From Kiritimatiellales bacterium (GTDB lineage: Bacteria; Verrucomicrobiota; Kiritimatiellia; Kiritimatiellales; Pontiellaceae), in the NCBI GenBank assembly GCA_003246265.1, contig QKAU01000045.1:1-64000 (forward strand): 64,000 bases of DNA. The letters run 5' to 3'. Positions 35,064 to 43,480 of the stretch are shown here, piece by piece. Both the position numbers and the translations under genes were made by a program. Positions within the stretch are counted from its first letter, which is position 1. Every line of letters begins with the position of its first letter. The notes under the pieces were generated by a model. That model made no database searches. It had not been told where the DNA came from and worked only from the letters and a program-made list of their open reading frames with translations.

Positions 35064-36311
35064 ATGGGCCGACGTGAAGTAGTAGTCACCGGGCTGGGGG
35101 TGGTGTCACCCATTGCCAGCGAACTCGGCAAATTCTGGGAAGGCATCAAGAACGGCCAATCCGGCATCGACCGGGTGCAGGGGGTCGAGAACATCGACCA
35201 GTACCCCGTTACCATCGGCGGCGAGATTCGCGATCTCGACGTGGCCCGGTTCCTCGACTACAAGGAGGCGCGCAAGATGGATCCCTTTTCCGTCTACGGC
35301 ATCGCCGCCTCCGTCATGGCGATCGATGACGCGGGCCTGAAGCCGGACGAACTCGACCTGCAGCGCGTGGGCGTCATTGCCAGTTCGGGCATCGGCGGCA
35401 TGCAGATCATGCAGAACGAGTGCCTCAAGGCCTACGAAAAGGGCCCCGGCAGGATCTCTCCGCAGCTCATCCCCCAGATGATCACCAATATTCTCTCGGG
35501 CTACGTGGCCATCCGCTACGGGTTCAAGGGTCCCAACTTCTGCATTACGAGCGCCTGCGCTTCGGGGTCCCACTCGATCGGCGAAGCGATGCGCATCATC
35601 CAGTACGGGGACGCCGACGTGATGATCGCCGGCGGCTCCGAGGCTTCCATCGCGCTGCTCGGCATCGCCGGGTTCGCGGCGCTGCGGGCCACCAGCCGCC
35701 GCAACGACGATCCGAAGGGCGCATCCCGCCCCTTCGACAAGGAGCGCGACGGTTTCGTCATGTCCGAAGGTGCCGGCATCCTGGTGCTCGAGGAGAAGCA
35801 GCACGCGCTGAAGCGCGGCGCGAGGATCTATTGCGATGCGGTGGGCTACGGCCGCACCTGCGACGCCTACCACATCACGGCCCCGGCCGAGGAGGCGGAC
35901 GAATCGTCCCGCGGCATGAAGCTCGCGATCGCCGATGCGGGCCTGAAGCCGGAGGACATCGACTACATCAATGCGCATGGAACCTCCACGCCCTACAACG
36001 ACAAGGGCGAAACGCTCGCCATCAAGAAGGCGCTCGGGGAGGAGCTGGCCTACAAGGTGGCCATCAGCTCGACCAAGTCGATGACCGGCCACATGCTCGG
36101 CGCGGCCGGCGGCGTGGAGGCGGCCATCCTTGCGCTGGCCATCCGCGACAACATCGCTCCGCCGACGATCAACTACACCACGCCGGACCCGGAATGCGAC
36201 CTCGACTACGTACCGAACAAGGCGCGCGAAATGGAGATCGAAGTCGGACTGAGCAACTCGCTCGGTTTTGGTGGCCACAACGCCACGCTTTGCTTCAGGA
36301 AGCATCGCTAG
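35064..36311 (+). CDS. fabF: beta-ketoacyl-ACP synthase II (FabF)
   Basis: This 415-residue elongating condensing enzyme carries the Cys165-His305-His343 triad ('TSACASGSHSIG', 'NAHGTSTPYND', 'KSMTGHMLGAAGG'). It starts at ATG 35064 ('MGRREVVVTGLGVVSP') with GAGG about 8 bases upstream. FabF extends acyl chains, including the temperature-sensitive unsaturated step in many bacteria. It is the last gene of the cluster: a strong intrinsic terminator follows 26 bases after the stop. Confidence 0.97.
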   Translation: MGRREVVVTGLGVVSPIASELGKFWEGIKNGQSGIDRVQGVENIDQYPVTIGGEIRDLDVARFLDYKEARKMDPFSVYGIAASVMAIDDAGLKPDELDLQRVGVIASSGIGGMQIMQNECLKAYEKGPGRISPQLIPQMITNILSGYVAIRYGFKGPNFCITSACASGSHSIGEAMRIIQYGDADVMIAGGSEASIALLGIAGFAALRATSRRNDDPKGASRPFDKERDGFVMSEGAGILVLEEKQHALKRGARIYCDAVGYGRTCDAYHITAPAEEADESSRGMKLAIADAGLKPEDIDYINAHGTSTPYNDKGETLAIKKALGEELAYKVAISSTKSMTGHMLGAAGGVEAAILALAIRDNIAPPTINYTTPDPECDLDYVPNKAREMEIEVGLSNSLGFGGHNATLCFRKHR

Positions 36312-36337
36312 GCTCGGCCGATGGCGAGAGCTGCCGG

Positions 36338-36368
36338 GCGCCCCATGGGAATGGGGCGCTTTTTTTTT
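36338..36368 (+). terminator. intrinsic terminator of the fab cluster
   Basis: An 8-bp perfect GC-rich stem (36338-36345 with 36352-36359), a six-base loop and a run of nine T (36360-36368) form a textbook Rho-independent terminator 26 bases after fabF. Confidence 0.93.
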
Positions 36369-36437
36369 GCGGCTTCCCATGTCGGCGCGAAAACGGCATG
36401 GTCGCCGAAATACCTTGGATTGCGATAGGATGGACCC

Positions 36438-37685
36438 ATGGTCGTAGGCATTGCGGAGATGGTGTTGCTGGGATTGCTCGCGGACTGGCTGTTCCGCCGG
36501 CTCGGCCTGCCCGGGCTTCTCGGGCTGCTGCTGCTGGGCGTGTTGTTCGGCCCCTATCTGCTGGGGTGGATGGATCCGGGATTCCTCGCCGCTTCGTCCG
36601 ACCTGCGCATGGTAGCGTTGATCGTGATCCTGCTGCGTGCCGGGCTCGAGCTGAGCCGCGATGTGCTCAACCGGGTGGGCGGGAGGGTGTTGCTGCTCTC
36701 CTTTGTGCCCGGAATCCTGGAAGGGTCGACCATCGCCCTGGTCGGACCTTGTTTCCTGAAGCTCACCCATCTGGAGTCGGCCATGCTGGGCTTCATCCTG
36801 GCGGCGGTCTCCCCGGCCGTCGTGGTGCCCATGATGATCGGATTCATCGAGCGGCGCATGGGGGCGGCGAAAGGCATCCCGACCATGGTGCTCGCCGCGG
36901 CCTCCCTCGACGACGTGGTCGCGATTGTTCTCTTTTCCGTATGTCTCGGTTTCTACACCGATTCGGGAGGCCACGTGGCCGTGAAGCTGGCCGGCATCCC
37001 GGTTTCGATGATCACCGGCATCGCGGCGGGAATGCTGGCCGGATGGCTGCTCCTGCGGATCTTCCAGCGTTTCAATCCCCGTGCGACAAAGCGGACCCTG
37101 GTGCTTCTGGGGGTTTCGGTCCTGCTGGTCCGGTCGGAACACCTTCTGGCGGCGTCCGGCATTCCTTTTGCGGCGCTGCTCTCGGTCATGGCCATGGGAT
37201 TCATTATCCTTGAACGCAGCGAGCATGCGGCCCACGAAATCTCCTCGAAGCTGGGCAAGTTCTGGGTCTTCGCATCGATCATGCTCTTCACGCTGGTAGG
37301 GGCGCAGGTGGATGTGGCACTGGCCTGGCGCAACGGGCTGGCCGGGCTGGGGCTTGTGGTGTGCGGCTTGTGCGCCCGGAGTGTCGGCGTGCTCATCTCG
37401 CTGGCGGGAAGTTCCTTGGCGTGGCGGGAGCGGCTGTTCGTCGTGGTGGCCTATTGGCCCAAGGCCACCGTGCAGGCCGCGATCGGTTCGGCACCCCTTT
37501 TGGCCATGCGGTCCATGGGCATGCCGACGGCGCCCGGCGACACCATTCTCGCGGTCGCCGTTACCGCGATCGTTCTGACCGCGCCGCTCGGGGCCCTGGC
37601 CATCAAATGGACCGGCGGGCGGGTGCTCGAGAGCGCCGGGGAGAACCTTCCCTCCGCCTTCGATGCCGCACGGGAGAGCCGGTAA
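36438..37685 (+). CDS. cation:proton antiporter (CPA2/NhaA-like family)
   Basis: This 415-residue membrane protein has about 11-12 hydrophobic segments. It opens 'VGIAEMVLLGLLADWLFRRL' and continues with the 'LGLPGLLGLLLLGVLFGP' helix typical of monovalent cation:proton antiporters. The ion-binding pair is Asp158-Asp159 in 'ASLDDVVAIVLFS', the double-Asp arrangement of electrogenic NhaA/CPA2 transporters. It ends at about the last helix and lacks the cytoplasmic TrkA-N domain of KefB/KefC. It probably exchanges Na+ or K+ for H+ across the inner membrane; which ion cannot be told. It lies alone between the fab terminator and the TPR operon. Confidence 0.85.
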   Translation: MVVGIAEMVLLGLLADWLFRRLGLPGLLGLLLLGVLFGPYLLGWMDPGFLAASSDLRMVALIVILLRAGLELSRDVLNRVGGRVLLLSFVPGILEGSTIALVGPCFLKLTHLESAMLGFILAAVSPAVVVPMMIGFIERRMGAAKGIPTMVLAAASLDDVVAIVLFSVCLGFYTDSGGHVAVKLAGIPVSMITGIAAGMLAGWLLLRIFQRFNPRATKRTLVLLGVSVLLVRSEHLLAASGIPFAALLSVMAMGFIILERSEHAAHEISSKLGKFWVFASIMLFTLVGAQVDVALAWRNGLAGLGLVVCGLCARSVGVLISLAGSSLAWRERLFVVVAYWPKATVQAAIGSAPLLAMRSMGMPTAPGDTILAVAVTAIVLTAPLGALAIKWTGGRVLESAGENLPSAFDAARESR

Positions 37686-37963
37686 AAATGGCCGGTGCTC
37701 CCATGCTTGGCATGCGGTGTGCGTTGTAGGGCGGCGCATGCTTGCCCTGGTTTGCCGTGGCGGCGGAGCAGGGCGTTCGTGCGGAAAACAGGGTGAAGCG
37801 GCCAATTCCATCCTTAATAGGCTTGAATTGCGATTCCGGGTGAATAGTCTGACTAGGATTGAGTGCGTATACTCTGTACACGGTGCCGGGGATATCGATT
37901 GCCTTGCAGGTTTATACCGGGTGGGCATGCGCATGATGATGTAGCGTATCGAGGGGTTGAAGT
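37686..37963. other. intergenic region upstream of the TPR-ExbBD operon
   Basis: This 278-base gap has no convincing gene. TATACT at 37868-37873, in a locally AT-richer stretch, is a good -10 candidate about 95 bases before the TPR gene, but no well-spaced -35 was found. It is the most likely promoter area of the envelope operon. Confidence 0.35.
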
Positions 37964-40834
37964 ATGAATGTGTTCCAGCGACGGGGTGGCCACCCACTCA
38001 GAGTAGCGTTTTTTGCGGCCATGGCAGCTACGGCGGTCCATGCCCAGGATTTCAGCCAGTTGGGCATCAGCGATCTCGTGGGCGTGACCGACCGCATGCT
38101 GCAGCGCGGCGACTATAAAAGCGCCATTCCCGCCCTGATCGAAGTGGTGAGCCGCACGGCGGAGCTCAACGACGAAGCGGGCCGCAAGACGGCCCAGAAC
38201 GCCCGCTTCGAGCTGGCGCGAAGCTATTTCCAGACCGGTTCCGCAGCCGAAGGCATCAAGGTGCTCGAGGAGTACATGGCCAACGAGCCGCGCGATCGGG
38301 AAAGGCAGGCACTGCGGATGCTGGCCCAGGGATTCTTCGAGGTGCAGGAGTGGGCCAAGATCCAGGAGACGGCCACCCGCCTGCTCAAGTTCCCCGACCT
38401 CACCGACGAGGACCGCTTCATCGGCAACCTCATGCTGGGACAATCCTATTTCCAGGAGGAGAAGTGGGCCGAGAGCGTTCCACCGCTGGAATTCGCCGCC
38501 CTGCACGCCAAGGAAGACCGCATCGAGCGGGCCTGCCAGCTGATGCTGGTCCGCGCCTTGGTCGAGTCCGAGAACTGGGGTAAGCTTTTCGGGTGGGTCC
38601 AGCGCGTCTATCGCACCGATGCCAAGTACGATATTTCGCTCAACCTCACCCTGATGAAGGCCGGCAAGGCCCAGTTCGAGAAGGGCGACGAGGAGCACAA
38701 GAACGAATATCTCAATGCGCTGCTGCTCTATCGCATGGTCCTGCCGCGCGAAGAGCTGCTGAAGCATTCCGGCACCCGCCAGAAGAGCTTGTCCCAGAAA
38801 CTGGCGGACGATACCCAGCGGGGCATTCCCCAGACCGAAATCGACGAGCGCCAGAAGGAGATCGATGCGCTGAACGAGTCGATGGATACCCTGCGTGGCC
38901 TTCCGCCCTATGAGCAGGAGGTTTCGTTCCGGATCGGCCAGATCTATGCCGAAGTGAAGCGCTTTTGGGAAGGGTTCGTGATCTTCGACGAGCTCTTCAA
39001 GGAGGATGCGACCGGGGAGATCGGCGAAACCTCGTTGCTCCAGTCGGTCCTGGTCCTCTACGACCTCCAGCAGTACGACCGCGCCGAACAGCGGGTCGTC
39101 AACTACCTCGACGAGCGCCCCAACGGCCGCTTTGCGCGTACGCTGCTCTCCCTCATGATTCGCGACAACCTCAACAGGAAGCAGTACGGCCGCATTGCCG
39201 AGTTCCAGAAGTATGTCGACGAACTGCCCCCGACCGACGATGCCGACGAGCGGTCGGCCGAGGCCGATATCCACTACATGAGCGGCTTCAGCTTCTTCCT
39301 GAACCGCGACTACCCATCGGCCGGCGCGCAGTTCAAGAAGATCCTGGACGATTTCCCGGAAAGCGACTATGTGCCGAATTCGACCTATTTCCTGGGGATG
39401 GCGTTCCTCATGCAGGGGGAATACGCCAAGGCACTGCCGTTCTTCCAGACCTACCAGGAGCGCTATGGGGAAGGGGAGCAGTTCGCCTCGGCCATGTTCC
39501 GCGAAGCCATCAGCCTTTTTGGTGCAGGGGGGCTGGAGACCGACAAGGAGAAGGCCGCCGAAATGGTCAGGCAGTCCGAAGCGATCTTCACCAAATTCAT
39601 CGACACCTTCCCCGACGAAGACCTGGTTTCCGAAGCCTACAGCATGCGCGGCGACATCGAGGCGGCCAAGGAGTCGACCAACGACGACCCCTATCCGCTG
39701 GACCGCGCGGTGAAGGACTACCGCAAGGGGATCGATACGGCCAAGACCCAGTTCCAGGCCTCCTACGCCGCGTTCCAGGCTGCCAAGGTCTACCAGCTGG
39801 AAACCAAGTGGCAGGAGATCATCGACTTGATGAAATACTACATGAACCGCTGGGAAGACCAGGCCGATGTGGCGCAGGCCGTCTATTGGATCGGCCAGTC
39901 CCAGATCGAACTCGAGCAGGTTCAGCAGGCGGTCGAGGCCTATGTGGATGCGATCGAACGGTTCGGCAACGAGCCCGCCCAGTTCGGCGTCGACAAGATC
40001 ATCGGCGAACTGGTCAAGGTGGCCGCCACCCATCTCTCCCCGGGTGACCGCGAAGGACTGGCCATCCAGCTGAAGCTCAAGCTCGCCAATGTCGCGGAAT
40101 CCATGCCGGTGCTCAAGCTGCGCTACCAGGTGGCGCAGGCCATGCTCGAAGGCGACGAAGCCGCCGCTGCGCTGGGAGCCGCGCTGCTCTCGCAGGAGAT
40201 CCCGCTGGAGGTCACATCGCCCTCCTCGCTGGCCCTGATGTGCGATGCCGCCGTCAGCACGGGGAACGCCGCCGAAATGAAGCGGCTGAGCGACTATTTC
40301 ATCGAACATTTCGAGGAGTCGGAACTGCTGTGGCACGCCTACCGGGCCCGGGCCTACAAGTTGCAGGCCGAAAACGACAACTGGGGCGTACTGGCGGCCG
40401 TGGACGAGGCCCAGGGTCTGTTCGGGGTCGAACCGCACATGGGCTGGGCGCAGCTGCTCAAGGCCGAAACGTTATACCGGATGGAGAAGTACGAGGAGGC
40501 GGAGGAGGCCTACAATACCATGATGGGCGTACCGCAGTGGCGCGGCCCGCTCTTTGCGGAAGCCTACTACGGGATGGGCAAATGCCGGCTCGGGCGCCAG
40601 GACCTCGAAGGGGCGCATGCCTTCTTCCAGCGCATCTACCTGCTCTTTGCCGCCTATTCGGATGGCGACTGGGCCGCCAAGGGCTATCTGGCCGCCGCCG
40701 ACTGCCTGGTCAAGCTGGGCCGCGAGCAGGATGCCATCAAGACGCTGCAGGACATGCTTGAGAATCCCTATACGAAGACCAATCCGCTGGCGGAAAAGGT
40801 TCGCGACCAGCTGAAGAAACTCGGGGTGCAATGA
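37964..40834 (+). CDS. large exported TPR-repeat protein
   Basis: This 956-residue protein has a signal peptide ending near 'AATAVHAQD'. The rest is almost entirely helical tandem repeats of TPR/TolA-binding-protein type, such as 'ARFELARSYFQTGSAAEGIKVLEEYM', cut here to 'ARSYFQTGSAAEGIK', plus 'YYGMGKCRLGRQDLEGAHAFF'. It heads an operon with a second exported TPR protein, ExbB/TolQ and two ExbD/TolR proteins. Similar TPR-ExbBD sets occur in Verrucomicrobia and relatives. The protein probably acts as a periplasmic or outer-membrane-facing scaffold for the motor. No enzyme domain is visible. Its stop overlaps the next ATG by four bases. Confidence 0.8.
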   Translation: MNVFQRRGGHPLRVAFFAAMAATAVHAQDFSQLGISDLVGVTDRMLQRGDYKSAIPALIEVVSRTAELNDEAGRKTAQNARFELARSYFQTGSAAEGIKVLEEYMANEPRDRERQALRMLAQGFFEVQEWAKIQETATRLLKFPDLTDEDRFIGNLMLGQSYFQEEKWAESVPPLEFAALHAKEDRIERACQLMLVRALVESENWGKLFGWVQRVYRTDAKYDISLNLTLMKAGKAQFEKGDEEHKNEYLNALLLYRMVLPREELLKHSGTRQKSLSQKLADDTQRGIPQTEIDERQKEIDALNESMDTLRGLPPYEQEVSFRIGQIYAEVKRFWEGFVIFDELFKEDATGEIGETSLLQSVLVLYDLQQYDRAEQRVVNYLDERPNGRFARTLLSLMIRDNLNRKQYGRIAEFQKYVDELPPTDDADERSAEADIHYMSGFSFFLNRDYPSAGAQFKKILDDFPESDYVPNSTYFLGMAFLMQGEYAKALPFFQTYQERYGEGEQFASAMFREAISLFGAGGLETDKEKAAEMVRQSEAIFTKFIDTFPDEDLVSEAYSMRGDIEAAKESTNDDPYPLDRAVKDYRKGIDTAKTQFQASYAAFQAAKVYQLETKWQEIIDLMKYYMNRWEDQADVAQAVYWIGQSQIELEQVQQAVEAYVDAIERFGNEPAQFGVDKIIGELVKVAATHLSPGDREGLAIQLKLKLANVAESMPVLKLRYQVAQAMLEGDEAAAALGAALLSQEIPLEVTSPSSLALMCDAAVSTGNAAEMKRLSDYFIEHFEESELLWHAYRARAYKLQAENDNWGVLAAVDEAQGLFGVEPHMGWAQLLKAETLYRMEKYEEAEEAYNTMMGVPQWRGPLFAEAYYGMGKCRLGRQDLEGAHAFFQRIYLLFAAYSDGDWAAKGYLAAADCLVKLGREQDAIKTLQDMLENPYTKTNPLAEKVRDQLKKLGVQ

Positions 40835-41715
40835 TGAAGATGATGACCCGCATTTCCCTACTGGCCCTGATGGCGTCCGCCGGAACGGCCCTCGCTGCGG
40901 AACCGCTGAACGCCAAGCTCATCATGCCGGGCGGACGCTCCTGGGAGGGCCAGGTGATCGGTCGCGATGGCGACTGGCTGGAGTTCGCCACCGGGCGGAC
41001 CCAGGCCCAGCCCATCCGCGTGGGTGCCAGCACCATCGAGGAGTTGCAGTTCGACGTCCAGCTCGATGAACGTGCGTTGGCCCGCTTCATGGAAGGCCGG
41101 CAGTTTGCCGAGGTCATTGCGGCCTTGGAGAAGACGCTTTCCGCCTATGCTCCCTACAACGACATCCGGTCCAACCTCACCAAGTACAACGCCCTGCTGA
41201 TGGAGCTTTACTACAGGGTGGGCGAATACGGCAAGGCGCTGGCCCTGGCGGAAAAGGTGGCGGCCGACGACCGGGACGAGGCGCTTCAGGGCAAGGGGCG
41301 GACCTACCACGCCCTCTCGCTTGTGGGGCTGGGCCGCATTGCGGATGCGGAGGCAACCCTGCGGTCCTACGGGTGGGAGCAACCCGCGGCCATGGGCAGC
41401 GATCCCGCGCAGCTCTACATCCAGGCCAAGCTGCTCTGCACCAAGAACGAATTTGCCAAGGCGATGGAAACCGTGGCCATGATTGTCGCGTTCAACAGCC
41501 AGAACCCCGATTGGATGCAGCCGGCGGAACTGCTCTGTGCGGAAATCTACACGGAGCTGGGCCTGCTGGACTCGGCGGGCGAGGTGGTGCGCGAAATCCT
41601 GCTGCTCTATCCCGGTACCGCGGAGTTCGATGCGGCCCAGGAGCTGCAGCATCGGATCGATAAGTTGATGATCGACAGGCAGTTTGAACAACCGGAACAA
41701 CCAGAGGAAGCTTAA
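40831..41715 (+). CDS. exported TPR-like protein of the ExbBD operon
   Basis: The protein has 294 residues. The ATG lies in an ATGA overlap with the large TPR gene; a second ATG follows at once at 40834. The signal peptide is 'RISLLALMASAGTALA'. Residues about 25-75 form a small beta-rich segment ('KLIMPGGRSWEGQVIGRDGD') resembling an SH3-like or Sm-like strand set. The remainder is helical repeat ('YNALLMELYYRVGEYGKAL', 'AELLCAEIYTELGLLDSAGEVV'). It is probably a periplasmic partner of the ExbB-ExbD motor. I do not recognise a named family. Confidence 0.72.
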   Translation: MMKMMTRISLLALMASAGTALAAEPLNAKLIMPGGRSWEGQVIGRDGDWLEFATGRTQAQPIRVGASTIEELQFDVQLDERALARFMEGRQFAEVIAALEKTLSAYAPYNDIRSNLTKYNALLMELYYRVGEYGKALALAEKVAADDRDEALQGKGRTYHALSLVGLGRIADAEATLRSYGWEQPAAMGSDPAQLYIQAKLLCTKNEFAKAMETVAMIVAFNSQNPDWMQPAELLCAEIYTELGLLDSAGEVVREILLLYPGTAEFDAAQELQHRIDKLMIDRQFEQPEQPEEA

Positions 41716-41737
41716 ATCAAGGACAAGGAGTAGAACG

Positions 41738-42502
41738 ATGATACTGAAGAAACTGATCAAAGTGGCATTTTGCTTGAGTTTGGTGGCCGGGCCCGTGGCC
41801 TTTGCCCAGGATGCGGCCGATGGCGCCGCCGGCCCCACGGTGCAGAAGACCACGCTGTGGCAGATGATCAAGCAGGGTGGATGGTCCATGTGGCCGCTCG
41901 GCATGCTTTCGGTCGGCATGGTCTATTTCGTGGTGCAGAACGGGTTGGCCACCCGCGAAAAGGTGCTGCTCCGCCCCGACCTGCTTCCGGAATTCATCGG
42001 GTTGATGAAGGACCGCAAGGTGGTCGAGGCCCATACGCTCTGCAAGGAGAATGAAACCCTCTTCACCTACGTCTTCGCCGCCGGGCTGGAGCGTTGCTCC
42101 ACGACCCGGGCCATCGACTTCGCCAAGGTCAAGGAAGCCATCGAGGAGGCCTCGACCGAAGAGATCACCACCTACATGAAGCCGATCGACTACTTGTCGA
42201 TCATTGGTGCCGTCGCTCCGATGCTCGGGCTGCTGGGTACCGTGTCCGGTATGATCAAGGCCTTCCAGACCATCGGCTCGCAGGGCATGGGCAAGCCGGA
42301 AGTGCTGGCCGGCAACATCGGCGAAGCGCTGATCACCACCGCGACCGGCCTGATCATCGCCATTCCCTCCATGATGTGCTACTACTACTTCCGCAACAAC
42401 TTCATCAAGTCGACCGCCACGCTCGGCCGCAACATCGGCGCTTTGCTCGATACGATGGAGACGGGCGAGCTTCCGCTTGGCTTCCAGGAAGGCAGCAAGT
42501 AG
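41738..42502 (+). CDS. MotA/TolQ/ExbB proton-channel family protein
   Basis: This 254-residue inner-membrane protein starts at ATG 41738, with AAGGAG 8-13 bases upstream. An N-terminal hydrophobic stretch ('VAFCLSLVAGPVAFA') that may be a signal precedes the usual three membrane helices (about residues 45-65, 150-172 and 195-215). The proton-channel signature is clear: 'YLSIIGAVAPMLGLLGTVSGMIKAF' (cut to 'APMLGLLGTVSGMI') and 'EALITTATGLIIAIPSM'. With the ExbD pair it should form a proton-driven motor that powers work at the cell envelope. No TonB or TolA homologue lies nearby, so the energised partner is unknown. Confidence 0.92.
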   Translation: MILKKLIKVAFCLSLVAGPVAFAQDAADGAAGPTVQKTTLWQMIKQGGWSMWPLGMLSVGMVYFVVQNGLATREKVLLRPDLLPEFIGLMKDRKVVEAHTLCKENETLFTYVFAAGLERCSTTRAIDFAKVKEAIEEASTEEITTYMKPIDYLSIIGAVAPMLGLLGTVSGMIKAFQTIGSQGMGKPEVLAGNIGEALITTATGLIIAIPSMMCYYYFRNNFIKSTATLGRNIGALLDTMETGELPLGFQEGSK

Positions 42503-42558
42503 AGGCTGGCTGCGCCAGTATCGCGAGAACGTAGAACCCCTCCCAAGAGAGGTGCGCA

Positions 42559-42963
42559 ATGAAACTGAAAACACCCAGCAGGGACGACGCCTCGATCGAC
42601 ATGGCCCCCATGATCGACCTGGTGTTCCTGCTGCTCATCTTCTTCATGGTGGCTTCCGTCGTGACCGAGTTGAACAAGGTTGAGGTCGAGATTCCGGAGT
42701 CGTCATTCGCCAAGGTTCCCGAGGATACCAAGGGGCGCATGATGCTTTCGATCGATGCCAACAACCAGATCTACGTGGGAACGGTTCCGGCGACCATCGA
42801 GGAACTCAAGCCGATGGTTGAGCAGGAGCTGGAGATGAATCCCGATCTGCGCATCCTGATCCGCGCGGACCGCCGCGTCCTCTACGAAACCTGCAAGAAG
42901 CTGATGATCGCCTGCGGGGAAGTCGGGGCCACGGATCTTATCTACTCAACCTTCGAGGAATAG
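42559..42963 (+). CDS. ExbD/TolR-like biopolymer transport protein 1
   Basis: The protein has 134 residues. A short cytoplasmic N-terminus is followed by one membrane helix with the functional Asp ('DMAPMIDLVFLLLIFFMV') and a periplasmic domain with 'MMLSIDANNQIYVGT' and 'ILIRADRRVLYETCKKLM'. ExbD dimers sit in the ExbB pentamer and use the Asp for proton conduction. It ends four bases before a second ExbD gene. Confidence 0.93.
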   Translation: MKLKTPSRDDASIDMAPMIDLVFLLLIFFMVASVVTELNKVEVEIPESSFAKVPEDTKGRMMLSIDANNQIYVGTVPATIEELKPMVEQELEMNPDLRILIRADRRVLYETCKKLMIACGEVGATDLIYSTFEE

Positions 42964-42966
42964 GCG

Positions 42967-43401
42967 ATGAAACTGCTCGACAACATGATGAACAAGAAGG
43001 CCGAGCTGCAGATTGCGCCGCTCATCGACGTGGTGTTCCTGCTGCTCATCTACTTCATGGTCACGGCTTCGCTGATCAAGAAGGAGGCGGACCTTTCCTT
43101 CATGCTCCCGGTCAAGGTGGATACGCCCGATCCCATCAACCTGCCGATCGAAGTGCTGATCGAGGTGAGTGAAATGGGCGACATCATGATCGAAGGCATG
43201 GTCTTCGGAAAGGACGACCAGAAGCTGAACGACCTGATCGGCCAGTTGGTTTCCCTGCGGGAAGCCGCGGACTCTTCGGGAAGCGAGCTGATCGTCAATA
43301 TCCTGCCGGCCGACAAGGCGGTGCATGGACGCATCATCAACGTCATGGACGCGTGTGCGGCCGCCAAGGTCAAGAACATGTCGTTCAGCATGTCGATGTA
43401 G
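42967..43401 (+). CDS. ExbD/TolR-like biopolymer transport protein 2
   Basis: The protein has 144 residues and the same architecture as its upstream neighbour. The membrane helix 'QIAPLIDVVFLLLIYFMV' retains the channel Asp. The periplasmic part has 'ILPADKAVHGRIINVMDACAAA'. Sequence identity to the first ExbD is limited outside the helix, so the two may form a heterodimer inside one ExbB ring, as proposed for other two-ExbD loci. A perfect 10-bp hairpin follows immediately. Confidence 0.92.
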   Translation: MKLLDNMMNKKAELQIAPLIDVVFLLLIYFMVTASLIKKEADLSFMLPVKVDTPDPINLPIEVLIEVSEMGDIMIEGMVFGKDDQKLNDLIGQLVSLREAADSSGSELIVNILPADKAVHGRIINVMDACAAAKVKNMSFSMSM

Positions 43402-43409
43402 CCCTTGCC

Positions 43410-43432
43410 GGGCATGGGTGCAACCCATGCCC
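43410..43432 (+). terminator. 10-bp hairpin after the ExbBD operon
   Basis: Arms 43410-43419 and 43423-43432 are perfect complements around a three-base loop, nine bases after the exbD stop. No T-run follows, so it may act as an mRNA 3'-end stabiliser or a Rho-assisted terminator. Confidence 0.5.
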
Positions 43433-43442
43433 CCGGATGTTC

Positions 43443-43480
43443 AAAAGCGCGAAAGGCGGCCCGGGCGGCCGCCTTTCGTG
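43443..43480 (-). terminator. terminator of the M16 protease gene, possibly bidirectional
   Basis: A perfect 12-bp stem (43450-43461 with 43467-43478, five-base loop) lies directly after the minus-strand stop. On the minus strand it is followed by four T (43446 down to 43443). It separates two convergent transcripts. Confidence 0.75.

Noticed and set aside
35106-37997. 963-residue minus-strand frame opposite fabF and the antiporter
   Set aside because: It crosses the fab terminator and two genes with clear catalytic motifs on the plus strand. The product lacks any fold signature.
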